In this document: one piece after another, positions 44,028 through 53,846 of the stretch | Position numbering within the stretch: position 1 is the first letter of the stretch | Layout: every line of letters begins with the position of its first letter | NCBI RefSeq assembly: GCF_001650345.1 | Contig: NZ_LVHF01000033.1 | Coordinates: 372,001-436,000 of the forward strand | Direction: 5' to 3' | Source of the DNA: Photobacterium jeanii | Lineage (GTDB): Bacteria; Pseudomonadota; Gammaproteobacteria; Enterobacterales; Vibrionaceae | Length of the DNA: 64,000 nt | Made by a program: the position numbers and the translations under genes | Notes under the pieces: generated by a model | What the model was told of the DNA's origin: nothing | Seen by the model: the letters and a program-made list of their open reading frames with translations, nothing else | The model's database searches: none

Positions 44028-47000
44028 ATGCAATATTTACTGACCTTGCTAAGCCAACGACGTTTGGCTGCAAAGATATTAACCTTAATTGTCATTGTGT
44101 TAGGGCTGTTGGCCCTGAAGCATTTGCCCCTAGCAGAGAAGCCGCGTTTTGATATGGGCGAAGGGGTAATACGTACTGTCTATCCGGGGGCTTCGGCATC
44201 GGATGTAGAGAGTAATGTCACCAGTAAGTTAGAAAAAGAGTTGTTGTCGGTATCGGGGATCAAAGAATTTCACTCGGTATCTGAAGCTGGTGTCTCTGAA
44301 ATCGAATTTCGCTTAAACGGTGGGTTGGCAGATCCTGATGCCGTCTATCAAGATGTGCGCGATGCCATTAACCGTGTTTCGGATCTACCAACAGGTGTTA
44401 CCGATGCGCCTCAGCTGGTGGTTGAGAAGTCCTATAGCTTGGATTTTATGGTGGTTGGGATCAGCTCAGATCTGCCATACGAACAACTGCGTAATCGCGC
44501 AAAGAGTGTTGAGTTGGCGTTACGTCGGGTTGAAGGGATAGGACAGGTTTACCCGATTGATCTTCGCGAGCCGGAGTTTTTAATTGCCCTCGAACCAGCG
44601 CAATTGAAACGCTACGGTTTGACCATAGATGAGATAGCGCAGTTTATTGCAGAGCGTAATGTGCTGATCAGTGGCGGACGACTAGAGCTATTGCAAGATA
44701 ACCCTGAGTTAATCACCTTAGCTGAGCTTAATAGCCTTGATAAGTTGGGTGAGATGTTTATTAGCTTCCAGCCGAACATTCGGTTACGCGATGTCGCGGG
44801 TGACATTACAGACACCTTTGAAAAAGCTGAAGCTTATGGCTCAATGAACGGTAAGCGCAGTATTTTGTTTGATTTGCGTACCGATCAGCAGGCCGATGTG
44901 TTGCAAACATCAAGTGATGTTAAAGCCGTTTTAGCCGATCTTGGCCGCCAGTTTGGCGACGATTACCAATTGGGTGTTGGTTTTGATCTTGCCAATGAAA
45001 TTCAAGCCAAAGCCGATATCGTCCGTAACAATGGTTTAGTCGGCTTAGGTTTGGTGCTGATTGTACTGGCCTTGTTCCTCGAAAAGCGGATTGCGTTTTG
45101 GGTCGCGGTATCTATTCCTGTTTGTTTGCTCGGTACGATGGCGTTGCTGCCATCATTGGGGCAAATTCTGGATGCTTTCACCTTATCAGCCTTGATTTTG
45201 ATTATCGGGATCATTGTTGATGATGCGGTGGTGGTCAGCGATAAGATCATGGCATTGGTCGAGGAAGGTCAATCGGTACCAGATGCGGTGAAAAATGGTA
45301 TCAAAGCGGTGTTCCCCGCTATCAGTGCCAGCATCCTGAGTACCATGATTGCCTTTATTCCCTTGATGTTCTTACCAGGCGATGCTGGGCAGGTGATGTA
45401 TGTGATCCCTCTGACCGTCATTGTTGCGCTGTGTTTCTCGTTCGTCGATGCGATGTTCTTTATACCTGCTCATATGCAGGGGGTATTGAGTAAAACGAAA
45501 AATACGCGTGGTGTGGTATCAAGCCGCGATCGCTTTAAACCTATTTATCAAATTGTGCAATGGGCGCAAACCAAGCGTAAGTGGGTGCTCTCAGGCGCTG
45601 CGGCATTGTGCATTGGCTTGGGTGTTTACTCATATAACCAGCTGAGTTACCTGTTCTTTCCAACTGATGGCGCGTATTTGATTGAGGTGTCAGCGGAAAC
45701 CGATCCAGAGCTGTCGCTCGATCAGGTATGGCAACGTACTCAGCAGCTTGAAGCGTTGATTGAAAATACACCTGAAGTTGCCTCGTGGTACGGTGAAGTT
45801 GGGACGCCAAACAGTTATTGGATCATCTCTTTAACGCCCGTTAATTCTCGTGAACGTAATGCTGAAGATTTGGTTGAAGAATGGGAAGCGGCTGGCGAGG
45901 AAATACCGGGTCTGGCACAGGTTGAGTTTGATATTGATGCGGGTGGTCCACCTGCGGGACGACCTGTTGATATCAAAGTGGTTGGCGGGACCGATGAAGG
46001 ACGCAATGCGATGGCTGATGATTTGGCTGCCTTCTTAGAAACCGTGCCGGGTACTAAGCGTGTTAATCGTGACTTGCACGATCGCCAGCCTCGGGTTGAA
46101 GCTATTTTGCAGTACCAGTGGCTTAATTTTTACGGTATTTCAGCTCAGCAAGTGGGTAATATCATTAAGTATGCGGTTGAAGGTGAGCGTATTTCGCGGA
46201 TCTTCAACGGTGAAGAAGAGGTTTTCTTCCGCGTTAGTTTGGAAAATGACGATAAAACCTTATTTGAGCTAGATAACCTGATGGTACGCGCTGCCGACGG
46301 TAGTTTGGTGCCAATGTCGAAATTGATCCGCTGGCAGGAAACCACCACAGCGTCGCAAATTACTCACTTTAATGGTGAGCGAGTGATCCGAGTCTCTTCC
46401 GGTGTCGATCCAAGTGTGACCGATCCGCTTAAAGTTTTTGACCAAGTAACGGCAGCTTTTGCGGGTAAGGATTACCAAGGTGCACGATTGGTGGCTGCAG
46501 GACAAATCCTAGAAACACAGCAAGCGGAACAAGGCTTTAGCGTTGCTTTGGTGCTAGCCATCGCTGGGATCAGTATCTTGCTGCTATTGTTGTTTGATAG
46601 CTGGATTGAAGGTTTGTTGGTGTTACTGGTTGTGCCGTTTGGTGTGAGTGGGGCGCTGTTTATCCTTTACATCCACGGGCAGGTGCTGAGCTTCTTCTCG
46701 GTGATCGGCATGATTGCGTTGATAGGGGTAATGGTGAACAACAGCTTGGTGCTGATTTGGCACTTCCGCTCGACCATGGATAAGTTAAACCCTAACAATA
46801 TCACTGCCTTTATTGTCGAAGGGACCAAGAGTCGGGTGCGGCCTATCATCTTAACCACAATCACCACTGTGGTGGGCTTGGTGCCGTTGGCATATGGCTT
46901 AGGTGGTTACGATAACTACATGTCACCGATGGCGTTAGTGGTTGGTTGGGGCTGTGTGATTTCGATGTTGGTAACCTTGTTGGTGATCCCATCACTCTAT

Positions 47001-47078
47001 GGTTACATTTTGCAGTGGAAAGTTCGTCGTCAGCAACAAGCTACGATGGATTTGCCACCTGCGAGTGTGAACTCATAA
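44028..47078 (+). CDS. RND efflux transporter, AcrB/HAE-like
   Basis: A 1016-residue inner-membrane pump with twelve membrane helices and two large periplasmic domains. The proton-relay aspartate pair is visible in IIGIIVDDAVVVSDKIM (TM4); the C-terminal half shows VIGMIALIGVMVNNSLVLIW and GTKSRVRPIILTTITTVVGL. The pattern fits hydrophobe/drug efflux rather than heavy-metal efflux. It exports toxic compounds through a TolC-type channel; no outer-membrane-factor gene lies next to it, so a shared TolC is likely. A terminator follows. Confidence 0.9.
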   Translation: MQYLLTLLSQRRLAAKILTLIVIVLGLLALKHLPLAEKPRFDMGEGVIRTVYPGASASDVESNVTSKLEKELLSVSGIKEFHSVSEAGVSEIEFRLNGGLADPDAVYQDVRDAINRVSDLPTGVTDAPQLVVEKSYSLDFMVVGISSDLPYEQLRNRAKSVELALRRVEGIGQVYPIDLREPEFLIALEPAQLKRYGLTIDEIAQFIAERNVLISGGRLELLQDNPELITLAELNSLDKLGEMFISFQPNIRLRDVAGDITDTFEKAEAYGSMNGKRSILFDLRTDQQADVLQTSSDVKAVLADLGRQFGDDYQLGVGFDLANEIQAKADIVRNNGLVGLGLVLIVLALFLEKRIAFWVAVSIPVCLLGTMALLPSLGQILDAFTLSALILIIGIIVDDAVVVSDKIMALVEEGQSVPDAVKNGIKAVFPAISASILSTMIAFIPLMFLPGDAGQVMYVIPLTVIVALCFSFVDAMFFIPAHMQGVLSKTKNTRGVVSSRDRFKPIYQIVQWAQTKRKWVLSGAAALCIGLGVYSYNQLSYLFFPTDGAYLIEVSAETDPELSLDQVWQRTQQLEALIENTPEVASWYGEVGTPNSYWIISLTPVNSRERNAEDLVEEWEAAGEEIPGLAQVEFDIDAGGPPAGRPVDIKVVGGTDEGRNAMADDLAAFLETVPGTKRVNRDLHDRQPRVEAILQYQWLNFYGISAQQVGNIIKYAVEGERISRIFNGEEEVFFRVSLENDDKTLFELDNLMVRAADGSLVPMSKLIRWQETTTASQITHFNGERVIRVSSGVDPSVTDPLKVFDQVTAAFAGKDYQGARLVAAGQILETQQAEQGFSVALVLAIAGISILLLLLFDSWIEGLLVLLVVPFGVSGALFILYIHGQVLSFFSVIGMIALIGVMVNNSLVLIWHFRSTMDKLNPNNITAFIVEGTKSRVRPIILTTITTVVGLVPLAYGLGGYDNYMSPMALVVGWGCVISMLVTLLVIPSLYGYILQWKVRRQQQATMDLPPASVNS

Positions 47079-47104
47079 GTTGTTTAAACAATAAATAGCC
47101 TGAT

Positions 47105-47138
47105 GCCGCGTTAGCTTAATGATAACGCGGCGTTTTTC
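47105..47138 (+). terminator. Terminator after the RND pump
   Basis: GCCGCGTTA and TAACGCGGC pair perfectly around a nine-base loop, followed by GTTTTT. Confidence 0.92.
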
Positions 47139-47254
47139 GTTATGAGTTGTCGCTGTTGGCTCAAAATTGCTCGCTGTCATCTAAGTGACTTAATTGATTC
47201 ATTTTTTTGTCAACTCCTCCCATTACATTGCCCTTATTTCCGAGAGGGCAAGGT

Positions 47255-48223
47255 ATGCTTCCTCCATTAAAAGCCTTAGTCGCCTTTGAAGCGGTGGCGC
47301 GATTAGGATCTATCGGCGCGGCTGCTCGTGAATTGCATGTCACGCAAGCGGCAGTTAGTCAGCAATTGAAAAGCTTAGAACTCTTTCTAGGGGCGACGCT
47401 GTGTTACCGCAGCCAACGCGGGGTGTCGCTGACCCATGAAGCTCAACAATACCTCCCCGTGGTGACAGGTACCCTGCATCATTTAAAAGCCCAGACCCAA
47501 TTTCTGTTCGGTGAACAGCAAGCCGATGTGTTGCGGGTGAAGGTGAATCATTCGATTGGTCACACTTGGCTGCTGCCTAAACTGGGCGATTTTGCGCAGA
47601 AACATCCCTTTATTCGGTTAGATATCAGTTTGGTGGATTGGCCTTCTCAGCAGCCATGCCAAGAGGCGGATGTTGAAATCACCAATGGTTTTACAGAAAG
47701 CCCTAATACGCGCGCGGAGCGTTTGTTCCAAGAATCTTGGCTATTGGTCTGTAGCCCTGAGTTTAAAAGCCAGTACGCTCAGCCTTTAGCGCAAGCCGAT
47801 TTAGCTGAACTGCCCGCAATTCAAGTGAAAGGATACGAAGAGAGCTGGATTCAGTGGCTCAATCATAATCACTGTACTTTGCATCCTCCTTCGGTACAGC
47901 TTGAAATTACCAATTCATTACATGGTTTGCAGGCTGCCAAGCACGGATTAGGCGTGCTCTTGGTGCGCTCTTTAGTGGCGCAAGAGTGGTTAGAGCGCGG
48001 TGATGTGGTCACCGCAGTCGAGGGCGCGATGCCATCGGAATCAGCTCATTACTTGATCACCAAAAAGCAGCGGGCAGCCAAAGTGAATTTCTTTTGCGAT
48101 TGGCTGCACCAACAGTTTAGTGAGCCGACAGTGTCACGGGATGAAGCGTTTAAAACTGGATTGTCAGTGAATACGCCTACCTCAGAAGGAGGGATTAAGG
48201 AAAATGCACCTTCTGTGACGTAA
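47255..48223 (+). CDS. LysR-family regulator, GcvA-like, beside a Ugp-type importer
   Basis: A 322-residue LysR protein. The start MLPPLKALVAFEAVARLGSI and the helix-turn-helix AARELHVTQAAVSQQLKSLE are typical of the GcvA group. An ATG at 47255 with GAGAGGG upstream was taken instead of an in-frame TTG sixteen codons earlier. The effector domain carries HTWLLPKLGDFAQKHPFIRL. It lies 111 bases before the importer genes on the same strand and is the likely regulator of that operon. The C-terminal tail of about 25 residues after the effector domain is low in complexity and probably unstructured. Confidence 0.87.
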   Translation: MLPPLKALVAFEAVARLGSIGAAARELHVTQAAVSQQLKSLELFLGATLCYRSQRGVSLTHEAQQYLPVVTGTLHHLKAQTQFLFGEQQADVLRVKVNHSIGHTWLLPKLGDFAQKHPFIRLDISLVDWPSQQPCQEADVEITNGFTESPNTRAERLFQESWLLVCSPEFKSQYAQPLAQADLAELPAIQVKGYEESWIQWLNHNHCTLHPPSVQLEITNSLHGLQAAKHGLGVLLVRSLVAQEWLERGDVVTAVEGAMPSESAHYLITKKQRAAKVNFFCDWLHQQFSEPTVSRDEAFKTGLSVNTPTSEGGIKENAPSVT

Positions 48224-48334
48224 CCCAATAGTTTTTCTTATGACGGTGTTTGCAAAAACTGTTGTGGATGCAAATAAGCCTGTCATACAGCGAACTTATG
48301 CTATCCCCATCTTGATAAACAAGTGATAACGACT

Positions 48335-49219
48335 ATGAAGTTTAACCGCCAAAAGCTGCAAGATAACAGCAAAGTTTTGTTATTTATTGCACCTTTAATG
48401 ATCCCGCTTATTACTTTCTGGCTAGTGCCGTTCGGTTGGAGTGTGTATATCAGTTTTACTGACTGGGATTACATTTCGCCTGACTATTACTACGTGGGAT
48501 TGGAAAATTACCAGTACATGCTGGAAGACAGCGATTTCATTCAGGCAATGCAAAATACTTTTTTGTTCGCCCTTGGTGTGGTGATCCCAACCGTGGTGAT
48601 TGGCTTGATGTTCGCGCTGCTCTTACACAAGAACTTTAAGGGCAGTCAGTTTTATCGTGCAGTGATTTTCTCACCTTGGATCACACCAACGGTGGCGATT
48701 TCTATCGTGTGGTCGTGGGTGTTTGAGTCGAAAGCCGGTTTGGTCAATTTGTTATTAGACAAGGTTGGTATCGGCCCGGTTGCATGGCTCGAAAGTGGTG
48801 ATACCGCCATGTTTGCTGTGATTGTCGTGACAGTATGGCAAGCGGTGGGTTGGACGATGTTGTTCTACATTAGTGCTTTGAACAAGATCCCGACCTCGCT
48901 GTATGAAGCTTCATTAATTGATGGCTGTAGTCCGTGGACGCGCTTTTACAAAATCACGTTACCTCTGATTTCACCAACCACCTTTTTCTTGGTGATCGTC
49001 AATATGATCACCGCGATTCAAGCCTTTGATCAGTTCCAAATTCTAACCCAAGGCGGTCCAAGTGGTAGCACCCGAACCTTGCTATACCTCTTCTACCAGC
49101 AAGCTTTCGAGCAATACGACATGGGACCGGCGGCTGCAACTTCATTGATTATCCTGCTGATCACCGGCGCTCTCACCATAGTGAATACCGTCATGGGTAA
49201 ACGCTGGGTCTACTACTAA
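48335..49219 (+). CDS. ABC importer permease, UgpA/MalF type
   Basis: About 294 residues with six membrane helices. The permease EAA loop is seen as EASLIDGCSPWTRFYKITLP near residue 190. The arrangement matches UgpA- and MalF-type sugar or glycerol-phosphate permeases. An ATG at 48335 was used; a GTG 12 bases upstream in frame is possible. It is the first transporter gene of the operon and pairs with the next gene to form the membrane pore. Confidence 0.87.
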   Translation: MKFNRQKLQDNSKVLLFIAPLMIPLITFWLVPFGWSVYISFTDWDYISPDYYYVGLENYQYMLEDSDFIQAMQNTFLFALGVVIPTVVIGLMFALLLHKNFKGSQFYRAVIFSPWITPTVAISIVWSWVFESKAGLVNLLLDKVGIGPVAWLESGDTAMFAVIVVTVWQAVGWTMLFYISALNKIPTSLYEASLIDGCSPWTRFYKITLPLISPTTFFLVIVNMITAIQAFDQFQILTQGGPSGSTRTLLYLFYQQAFEQYDMGPAAATSLIILLITGALTIVNTVMGKRWVYY

Positions 49220-49235
49220 GCATAAGGACATAACC

Positions 49236-50240
49236 ATGAGCACTATGGATACGCTGGAGCTACCAGCCAATAAATCACGCCCAATAGTAACAAGTCACTT
49301 TGCGAATGCCATTTGTGGTGAACAACAGGGTGTTGCAAGTCAGAGCGAGACAAGTCGAAAAACGGCAAGCGGAACAGAGAAAGCGCACCAAGGCGTAACA
49401 GCGAAATCGGCTTTATCGCTGAAAAATAGCTTAAAACACGGCTTCTTGCTGGTATCAGGTTTGATGATGGTTTTTCCATTTATTTGGATGCTATCGGGCT
49501 CGCTGAAATCGAATGATGAGATTTTTGCTAATCCGCTGATGATCATTCCCAGCACTTTTAACTGGCAGAGCTTTGTCGATGCTTTTCAAAGTGCGCCGTT
49601 TGGCTTGTACATCTTCAACAGTTTTACGGTCGCGCTGTGCACCACTTTGTTTGTGATTTTGAACTCAGCCATGTTCGCTTACGCCATTACGCAGCTCAAG
49701 TTTAAATCGAAAACTGTGCTCTATTTTGTGGTGATGGGCTGCTACATGCTGCCGGGGGCGGTGACTTACATTCCCTCGTACATCACCTTGGCAAGAATGG
49801 GGCTACTGGACTCACACGCTGGCTTGATTGTGTCGAATGCAGCCAGCGTGTTTGGGGTGTTTTACCTGCGTCAGGTGTTTTTGAAAATTCACCCTTCTTT
49901 GATTGAAGCGGCGCGAATTGACGGTGCGGGCGAGCTAAAAATTCTGTGGGCGATAGTGTTACCACAGTGCAAAGCCGCATTAGCAACACTGTTCCTCATT
50001 ACATTTATTACCAATTACAACAGTTACATGTGGCCAAGCTTGGTGATCACTTCACAAGAGCTAAATTTGATTGCCACGGGTATTCGTCAGTTCTTTATCG
50101 CAGAAGGGAACTACGGGCTTAATTGGTCACAAATTATGGCGGCAAGCACCATTGCAGTAATGCCTTTACTGGTGCTGTTCGTGTTATGTCAAAAGACGAT
50201 TCTAACGGGAATCACCAACGATAGCGGTGTTAAAGAGTAA
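49236..50240 (+). CDS. ABC importer permease, UgpE/MalG type, with N-terminal extension
   Basis: A 334-residue protein, about 50 longer than the usual UgpE. The first 65 residues are polar, rich in Ser, Thr, Lys and Gln and without predicted helix; membrane helices begin at GFLLVSGLMMVFPFIWML. The EAA loop appears as EAARIDGAGELKILWAIVLP near residue 225. It is 16 bases after the previous permease gene and just before the binding protein. No internal start with a good ribosome site that would give a normal length is evident, so the extension is probably real. Confidence 0.85.
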   Translation: MSTMDTLELPANKSRPIVTSHFANAICGEQQGVASQSETSRKTASGTEKAHQGVTAKSALSLKNSLKHGFLLVSGLMMVFPFIWMLSGSLKSNDEIFANPLMIIPSTFNWQSFVDAFQSAPFGLYIFNSFTVALCTTLFVILNSAMFAYAITQLKFKSKTVLYFVVMGCYMLPGAVTYIPSYITLARMGLLDSHAGLIVSNAASVFGVFYLRQVFLKIHPSLIEAARIDGAGELKILWAIVLPQCKAALATLFLITFITNYNSYMWPSLVITSQELNLIATGIRQFFIAEGNYGLNWSQIMAASTIAVMPLLVLFVLCQKTILTGITNDSGVKE

Positions 50241-50246
50241 ATGGAT

Positions 50247-51515
50247 ATGAAACTAAAAACCTTAGCGATAGCTTGTGCTTCATTGGCATTCACTAATCAT
50301 GCCTTGGCAAAAACGGAAGTGGACTTTTGGTATTCGGGCGGGGTGAAACCTCAGCAAATGATGGCCAAGTTAATCGAAGAGTTTAATAGCAGTCAGGATG
50401 AATACGTTATCAAAGGTGCCTTGCAAGGTAACTATGCAGAAACATACCAGAAGCTACAGGCGGGTATGGCTTCAAAAACCGCCCCTGAGTTTGTCCTGCT
50501 AAAAGCCGAGCAAGCGTCCGCGATGTCAAAGCGCAATCTTGTGCGAGATATGGCGACTTACATCGACGATAGCTTCAACTTTAACGATTTTCTAGCTGCT
50601 TTTCGTCAACAAGTCACCAAAACCAATGGTGAGGTTTACGGTTTACCAGCTTATGGCACAACCCAAGTGTTTTACTACAACAAGCAGGTGTTAGCGAAGC
50701 ACGGCTTCAGTGAAGCAGATCTGAGAACATGGCAAGGCGTGGCAAAGGTTTCTGCCGCTGTGCGCAAAACGGATAGTAAAGGTAACGTGACCTTCTATGG
50801 TTGGGAGCCGATGTGGGGCAAAGACAACATGATCGATGCCGCTTTCTCAAACGGCGCTAAAGTGCTGAGTGATGACGGCAAGACCGTGATGATCGACTCC
50901 AAAGAGTGGGTTGAAGTGTGGGATGCTTTCCGTCAGTGGATCCACGATGACAAAGTGATGCGCATTCACCACGGTGGTCAAGGTTGGGAGTATTGGTACA
51001 AAACCATTGATGATGTGATGAAAAATCGCGCTTTAGGCTACACAGGTTCATCGGGTGACCAAGGTGATTTGGACTTCACTCGTCTTGCCGCAACCACCCA
51101 ACCCGGGTGGGGGAATAACCCATCAAAGCCACAAGCCGCGGCACAAATTTTTGTGATGCCAAAAGGTACGGATGACAAGGCAGCGCAAGGGGCGTTTGAG
51201 TTCATGCGTTTTTACACCAATGCGAAAAATACAGCGCGTTGGTCAATGTTCACTGGTTACATCCCAGTTCGTCAAAGCGTTGAAGAGGTAGAAGAGTATC
51301 AAGCGTTTACCAAAGAAAACCCACACGCGTTGATCCCTCTAAAACAGGCTGGCTTTGCTCAGATGAATTTCTTTGACCCAACGAACGGCAAAATTCTCGA
51401 TGCGCTAGCGATTGCAGCAGATCAGGTGCAAATCGAGAATATTCCAGCCGAAAAAGCACTGAAACAAGCGGCGAAACGCGCTCAACGAGCGCTAGATCGC
51501 GCTAATCGTTCTTAA
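50247..51515 (+). CDS. Periplasmic binding protein of the Ugp-like importer
   Basis: About 422 residues with a signal peptide ending at NHALAKTEV. The mature protein begins TEVDFWYSGGVKPQQMMAKL and shows the cluster 1 solute-binding fold common to UgpB and maltose-binding proteins (PAYGTTQVFYYNKQVLAKHG, GALGY-type hinge near residue 270). The ATG at 50247 follows the permease stop by six bases; the first ATG at 50241 is an alternative. Ligand probably glycerol-phosphate, a glycerophosphodiester or a sugar; sequence does not decide. Confidence 0.85.
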   Translation: MKLKTLAIACASLAFTNHALAKTEVDFWYSGGVKPQQMMAKLIEEFNSSQDEYVIKGALQGNYAETYQKLQAGMASKTAPEFVLLKAEQASAMSKRNLVRDMATYIDDSFNFNDFLAAFRQQVTKTNGEVYGLPAYGTTQVFYYNKQVLAKHGFSEADLRTWQGVAKVSAAVRKTDSKGNVTFYGWEPMWGKDNMIDAAFSNGAKVLSDDGKTVMIDSKEWVEVWDAFRQWIHDDKVMRIHHGGQGWEYWYKTIDDVMKNRALGYTGSSGDQGDLDFTRLAATTQPGWGNNPSKPQAAAQIFVMPKGTDDKAAQGAFEFMRFYTNAKNTARWSMFTGYIPVRQSVEEVEEYQAFTKENPHALIPLKQAGFAQMNFFDPTNGKILDALAIAADQVQIENIPAEKALKQAAKRAQRALDRANRS

Positions 51516-51591
51516 TGTAACGTTATCGTGAAATGCTGCTCAGGCTAAGTACTTAAGCTAGATAATTAGCTCTGAGCAGCCCTTTGGTTAA

Positions 51592-53124
51592 ATGAGAATG
51601 CCGATGTTGAAATTTAATGGTGAGCTGACTTTTGGTCATCAGATGATTGTCTTTGAAGTACCAGCGAACACCACTGAGTTGGTTATTACGGGCACGACAG
51701 TCAAAAAAGGCTTTATGTATGCTTATTTGTACGCGCCTCAGCAGCAATTACGCGCCAGTGTGTTGTGGCAAAAGGCCGAGAAGCGCTTGGTGATTACTTC
51801 AACGCAAGCGTCTTTAGGGGGAATTGCTGGAGGTTGTATTTCGCAAGGGCTGCCAGCAGGTGAGTGGCAACTGCACCTGTATAACCTCGAAGGCGAAATG
51901 CGCACCCCGAAAGCGATGCAGTATCAGTGTGAAGTGTTATTCAACTCTAACGAGAGTGCTGGTGGTGTTTTTGGTGCTGAAGATAGTCATTCTGTCGATG
52001 CGCTGTTACCAAATAATAGTTTTCCCACTACCACCTCGCTGAGCGCAACGAACGAGATTGTGTTTGATTATAGCCAAGTAAAGAAACCTGACTCGGCTTG
52101 GTATTGTGGTGATCTGCATGCTCATACTTGTTTGTCGGATGGACATAATAGTTTGCTCGCGGCAGCAAAAATTATAGAGCAGCAACACCTCGACTTTTTC
52201 TTCTTAACCGAGCACAACATCTGTCATCCCCAGTTGCCTCTGCTTGCCAACACCTTGGTGTTGCCGGGGGTTGAAGTCACGACCGACCAAGGTCACTTCA
52301 ATGTGCATGGGCCGCACCGAGGTTTGGCAATGCAAAATGCTGACTACAGTAGCGAAGCATTGATCAAGCAAGGACTGTCTCTGATTGCGCCTGATGAAAC
52401 AAGTGCTTTCGTCGGTGCAGCATCTCAAGGTTCGATTAGCATCAATCATCCGATGATGAAACCTTGGCACTGGTATTACAACGCCATGCCGTTGGCGCAA
52501 GTAAACACGATGGAAGTGTGTTGCGATCCTACTTGGTCGACGTCACCGCAAGCGACCGAAGGTGCACTACAGGTGCTCAGTGCGTTATGGAACGCAGGAC
52601 ATCGTATTGCAGGCGTCGGTGGCAGTGATTCTCACCTCGAACCCCACGAGCGTAATCCTCAAGCGGAAGAACCGTCGTTATATGGCGATCCTGCGACCTA
52701 TGTTTATGCCAATGGGTTGAGCGGCGAAGGTATTCTGGCTGGGCTTCGTGCTGGGCATGTGTATTTTGAGCGTAAATGCGGTTTACGGTTTGCCATTAAT
52801 CGCGGGCAACTGCTGCCGGGGCAAGATGCGGGTGATCAAGCGGTGGATTACTGCTTGTCTGTAGACGATGAGTTTCATGATTATCAAGCCGAGCTCGTGG
52901 CTGACGGCAAGGTGATTGCGCGTTATTCAATAAGCAAAGATACAACATCATTTCGTGTTGATATGAGCCAATACGCGTGGTTACGAATTGATATTCGCCG
53001 AACTGACGGTGAGTTTGAAGGGCTAATCAACCCTATTTACAACAGCAATTATGCTCAATTTACCACACCCACTTTGTCGACTTGGGGCGAAGTGATGGAG
53101 AGTTTGGAACGCAATGGAAATTAA
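51592..53124 (+). CDS. PHP-domain metallohydrolase (CehA/McbA-like) in the importer operon
   Basis: A 510-residue protein. After an N-terminal domain of unknown fold it carries a PHP phosphoesterase domain with HAHTCLSDGHNSL near residue 180, EHNICHP, GVEVTTDQGHFNVHG, SINHPM and the GVGGSDSHLEPHERN motif, together the usual metal ligands. CehA/McbA-type enzymes cleave carbamates or phosphodiesters. In a Ugp-like importer operon a phosphodiesterase acting on an imported diester is reasonable, but this is inference. Three in-frame ATGs lie close together and none has a strong ribosome site. Confidence 0.8.
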   Translation: MRMPMLKFNGELTFGHQMIVFEVPANTTELVITGTTVKKGFMYAYLYAPQQQLRASVLWQKAEKRLVITSTQASLGGIAGGCISQGLPAGEWQLHLYNLEGEMRTPKAMQYQCEVLFNSNESAGGVFGAEDSHSVDALLPNNSFPTTTSLSATNEIVFDYSQVKKPDSAWYCGDLHAHTCLSDGHNSLLAAAKIIEQQHLDFFFLTEHNICHPQLPLLANTLVLPGVEVTTDQGHFNVHGPHRGLAMQNADYSSEALIKQGLSLIAPDETSAFVGAASQGSISINHPMMKPWHWYYNAMPLAQVNTMEVCCDPTWSTSPQATEGALQVLSALWNAGHRIAGVGGSDSHLEPHERNPQAEEPSLYGDPATYVYANGLSGEGILAGLRAGHVYFERKCGLRFAINRGQLLPGQDAGDQAVDYCLSVDDEFHDYQAELVADGKVIARYSISKDTTSFRVDMSQYAWLRIDIRRTDGEFEGLINPIYNSNYAQFTTPTLSTWGEVMESLERNGN

Positions 53125-53842
53125 AGGTTTATTGTTTGATAAAGACGGCACTTTGCTGGAGTTTCATCAAATGTGGCTCAAGGTATCGCAAGGTGTGGTG
53201 AGTGCACTTAGTCATGAATACCGCAACGAAATGGCGCACCAACAAATTACCGAGCAGCATTTACTTGAAGCGATTGGTATTTACGGTGATTACGTCGATA
53301 ACCACGGCTTATTGGCTTCGAATCCGGTTGAAGATACCGCGCAAGCTTGGTTTGAGATGTTAGCGTTACAAACAGAATTAAAGGCGTTCTCGATTGAAAT
53401 AAAAGCTTTATTCAATCAGCAAGTTGAAGACAACCCTCTGCTGATCCAAGCGCTGCCTGGGGTTAAAGATAAGCTCATTAAACTGAAACAAATGGGCTAT
53501 AAGCTAGGTATCGCCACAGCAGATACTAAAGCGGCAACCTTGTTTAGCTTGGCACAAGCAGAGCTCCTTGAGCTGTTTGATTACCTAGGGTATTCCGATG
53601 GCGATATTACGCCTAAGCCAGACCCTGCCTTGCTCAATGGCTTTTGTCAGCAATGCGAGTTAAGCCCTGAACAAGTAGTGATGTTTGGCGATACGGTGTC
53701 AGATATGGAATTTGGCACCAACGCAGGAGCACACAAAGTGGGCGTGCTGACGGGTACTGCGACCCTTGATGAATTGCAACCTTACACCGATGTGATTTTG
53801 TCGTCGGTGGCAGATTTTGAACCTGAATTACTAGCGAGATAA
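53114..53842 (+). CDS. HAD-family phosphatase
   Basis: A 242-residue hydrolase, overlapping the upstream gene by 11 bases, which suggests coupling. HAD motifs are seen in order: motif I GLLFDKDGTLLEF, motif II in GIATADTKAAT, and motifs III/IV in MFGDTVSDMEFGTNAGAHKV. The pattern resembles phosphoglycolate-phosphatase-like enzymes. In this operon it could dephosphorylate a product of the diesterase, such as glycerol-3-phosphate or a sugar phosphate; not proven. Confidence 0.87.
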   Translation: MEIKGLLFDKDGTLLEFHQMWLKVSQGVVSALSHEYRNEMAHQQITEQHLLEAIGIYGDYVDNHGLLASNPVEDTAQAWFEMLALQTELKAFSIEIKALFNQQVEDNPLLIQALPGVKDKLIKLKQMGYKLGIATADTKAATLFSLAQAELLELFDYLGYSDGDITPKPDPALLNGFCQQCELSPEQVVMFGDTVSDMEFGTNAGAHKVGVLTGTATLDELQPYTDVILSSVADFEPELLAR

Positions 53843-53846
53843 CCTC

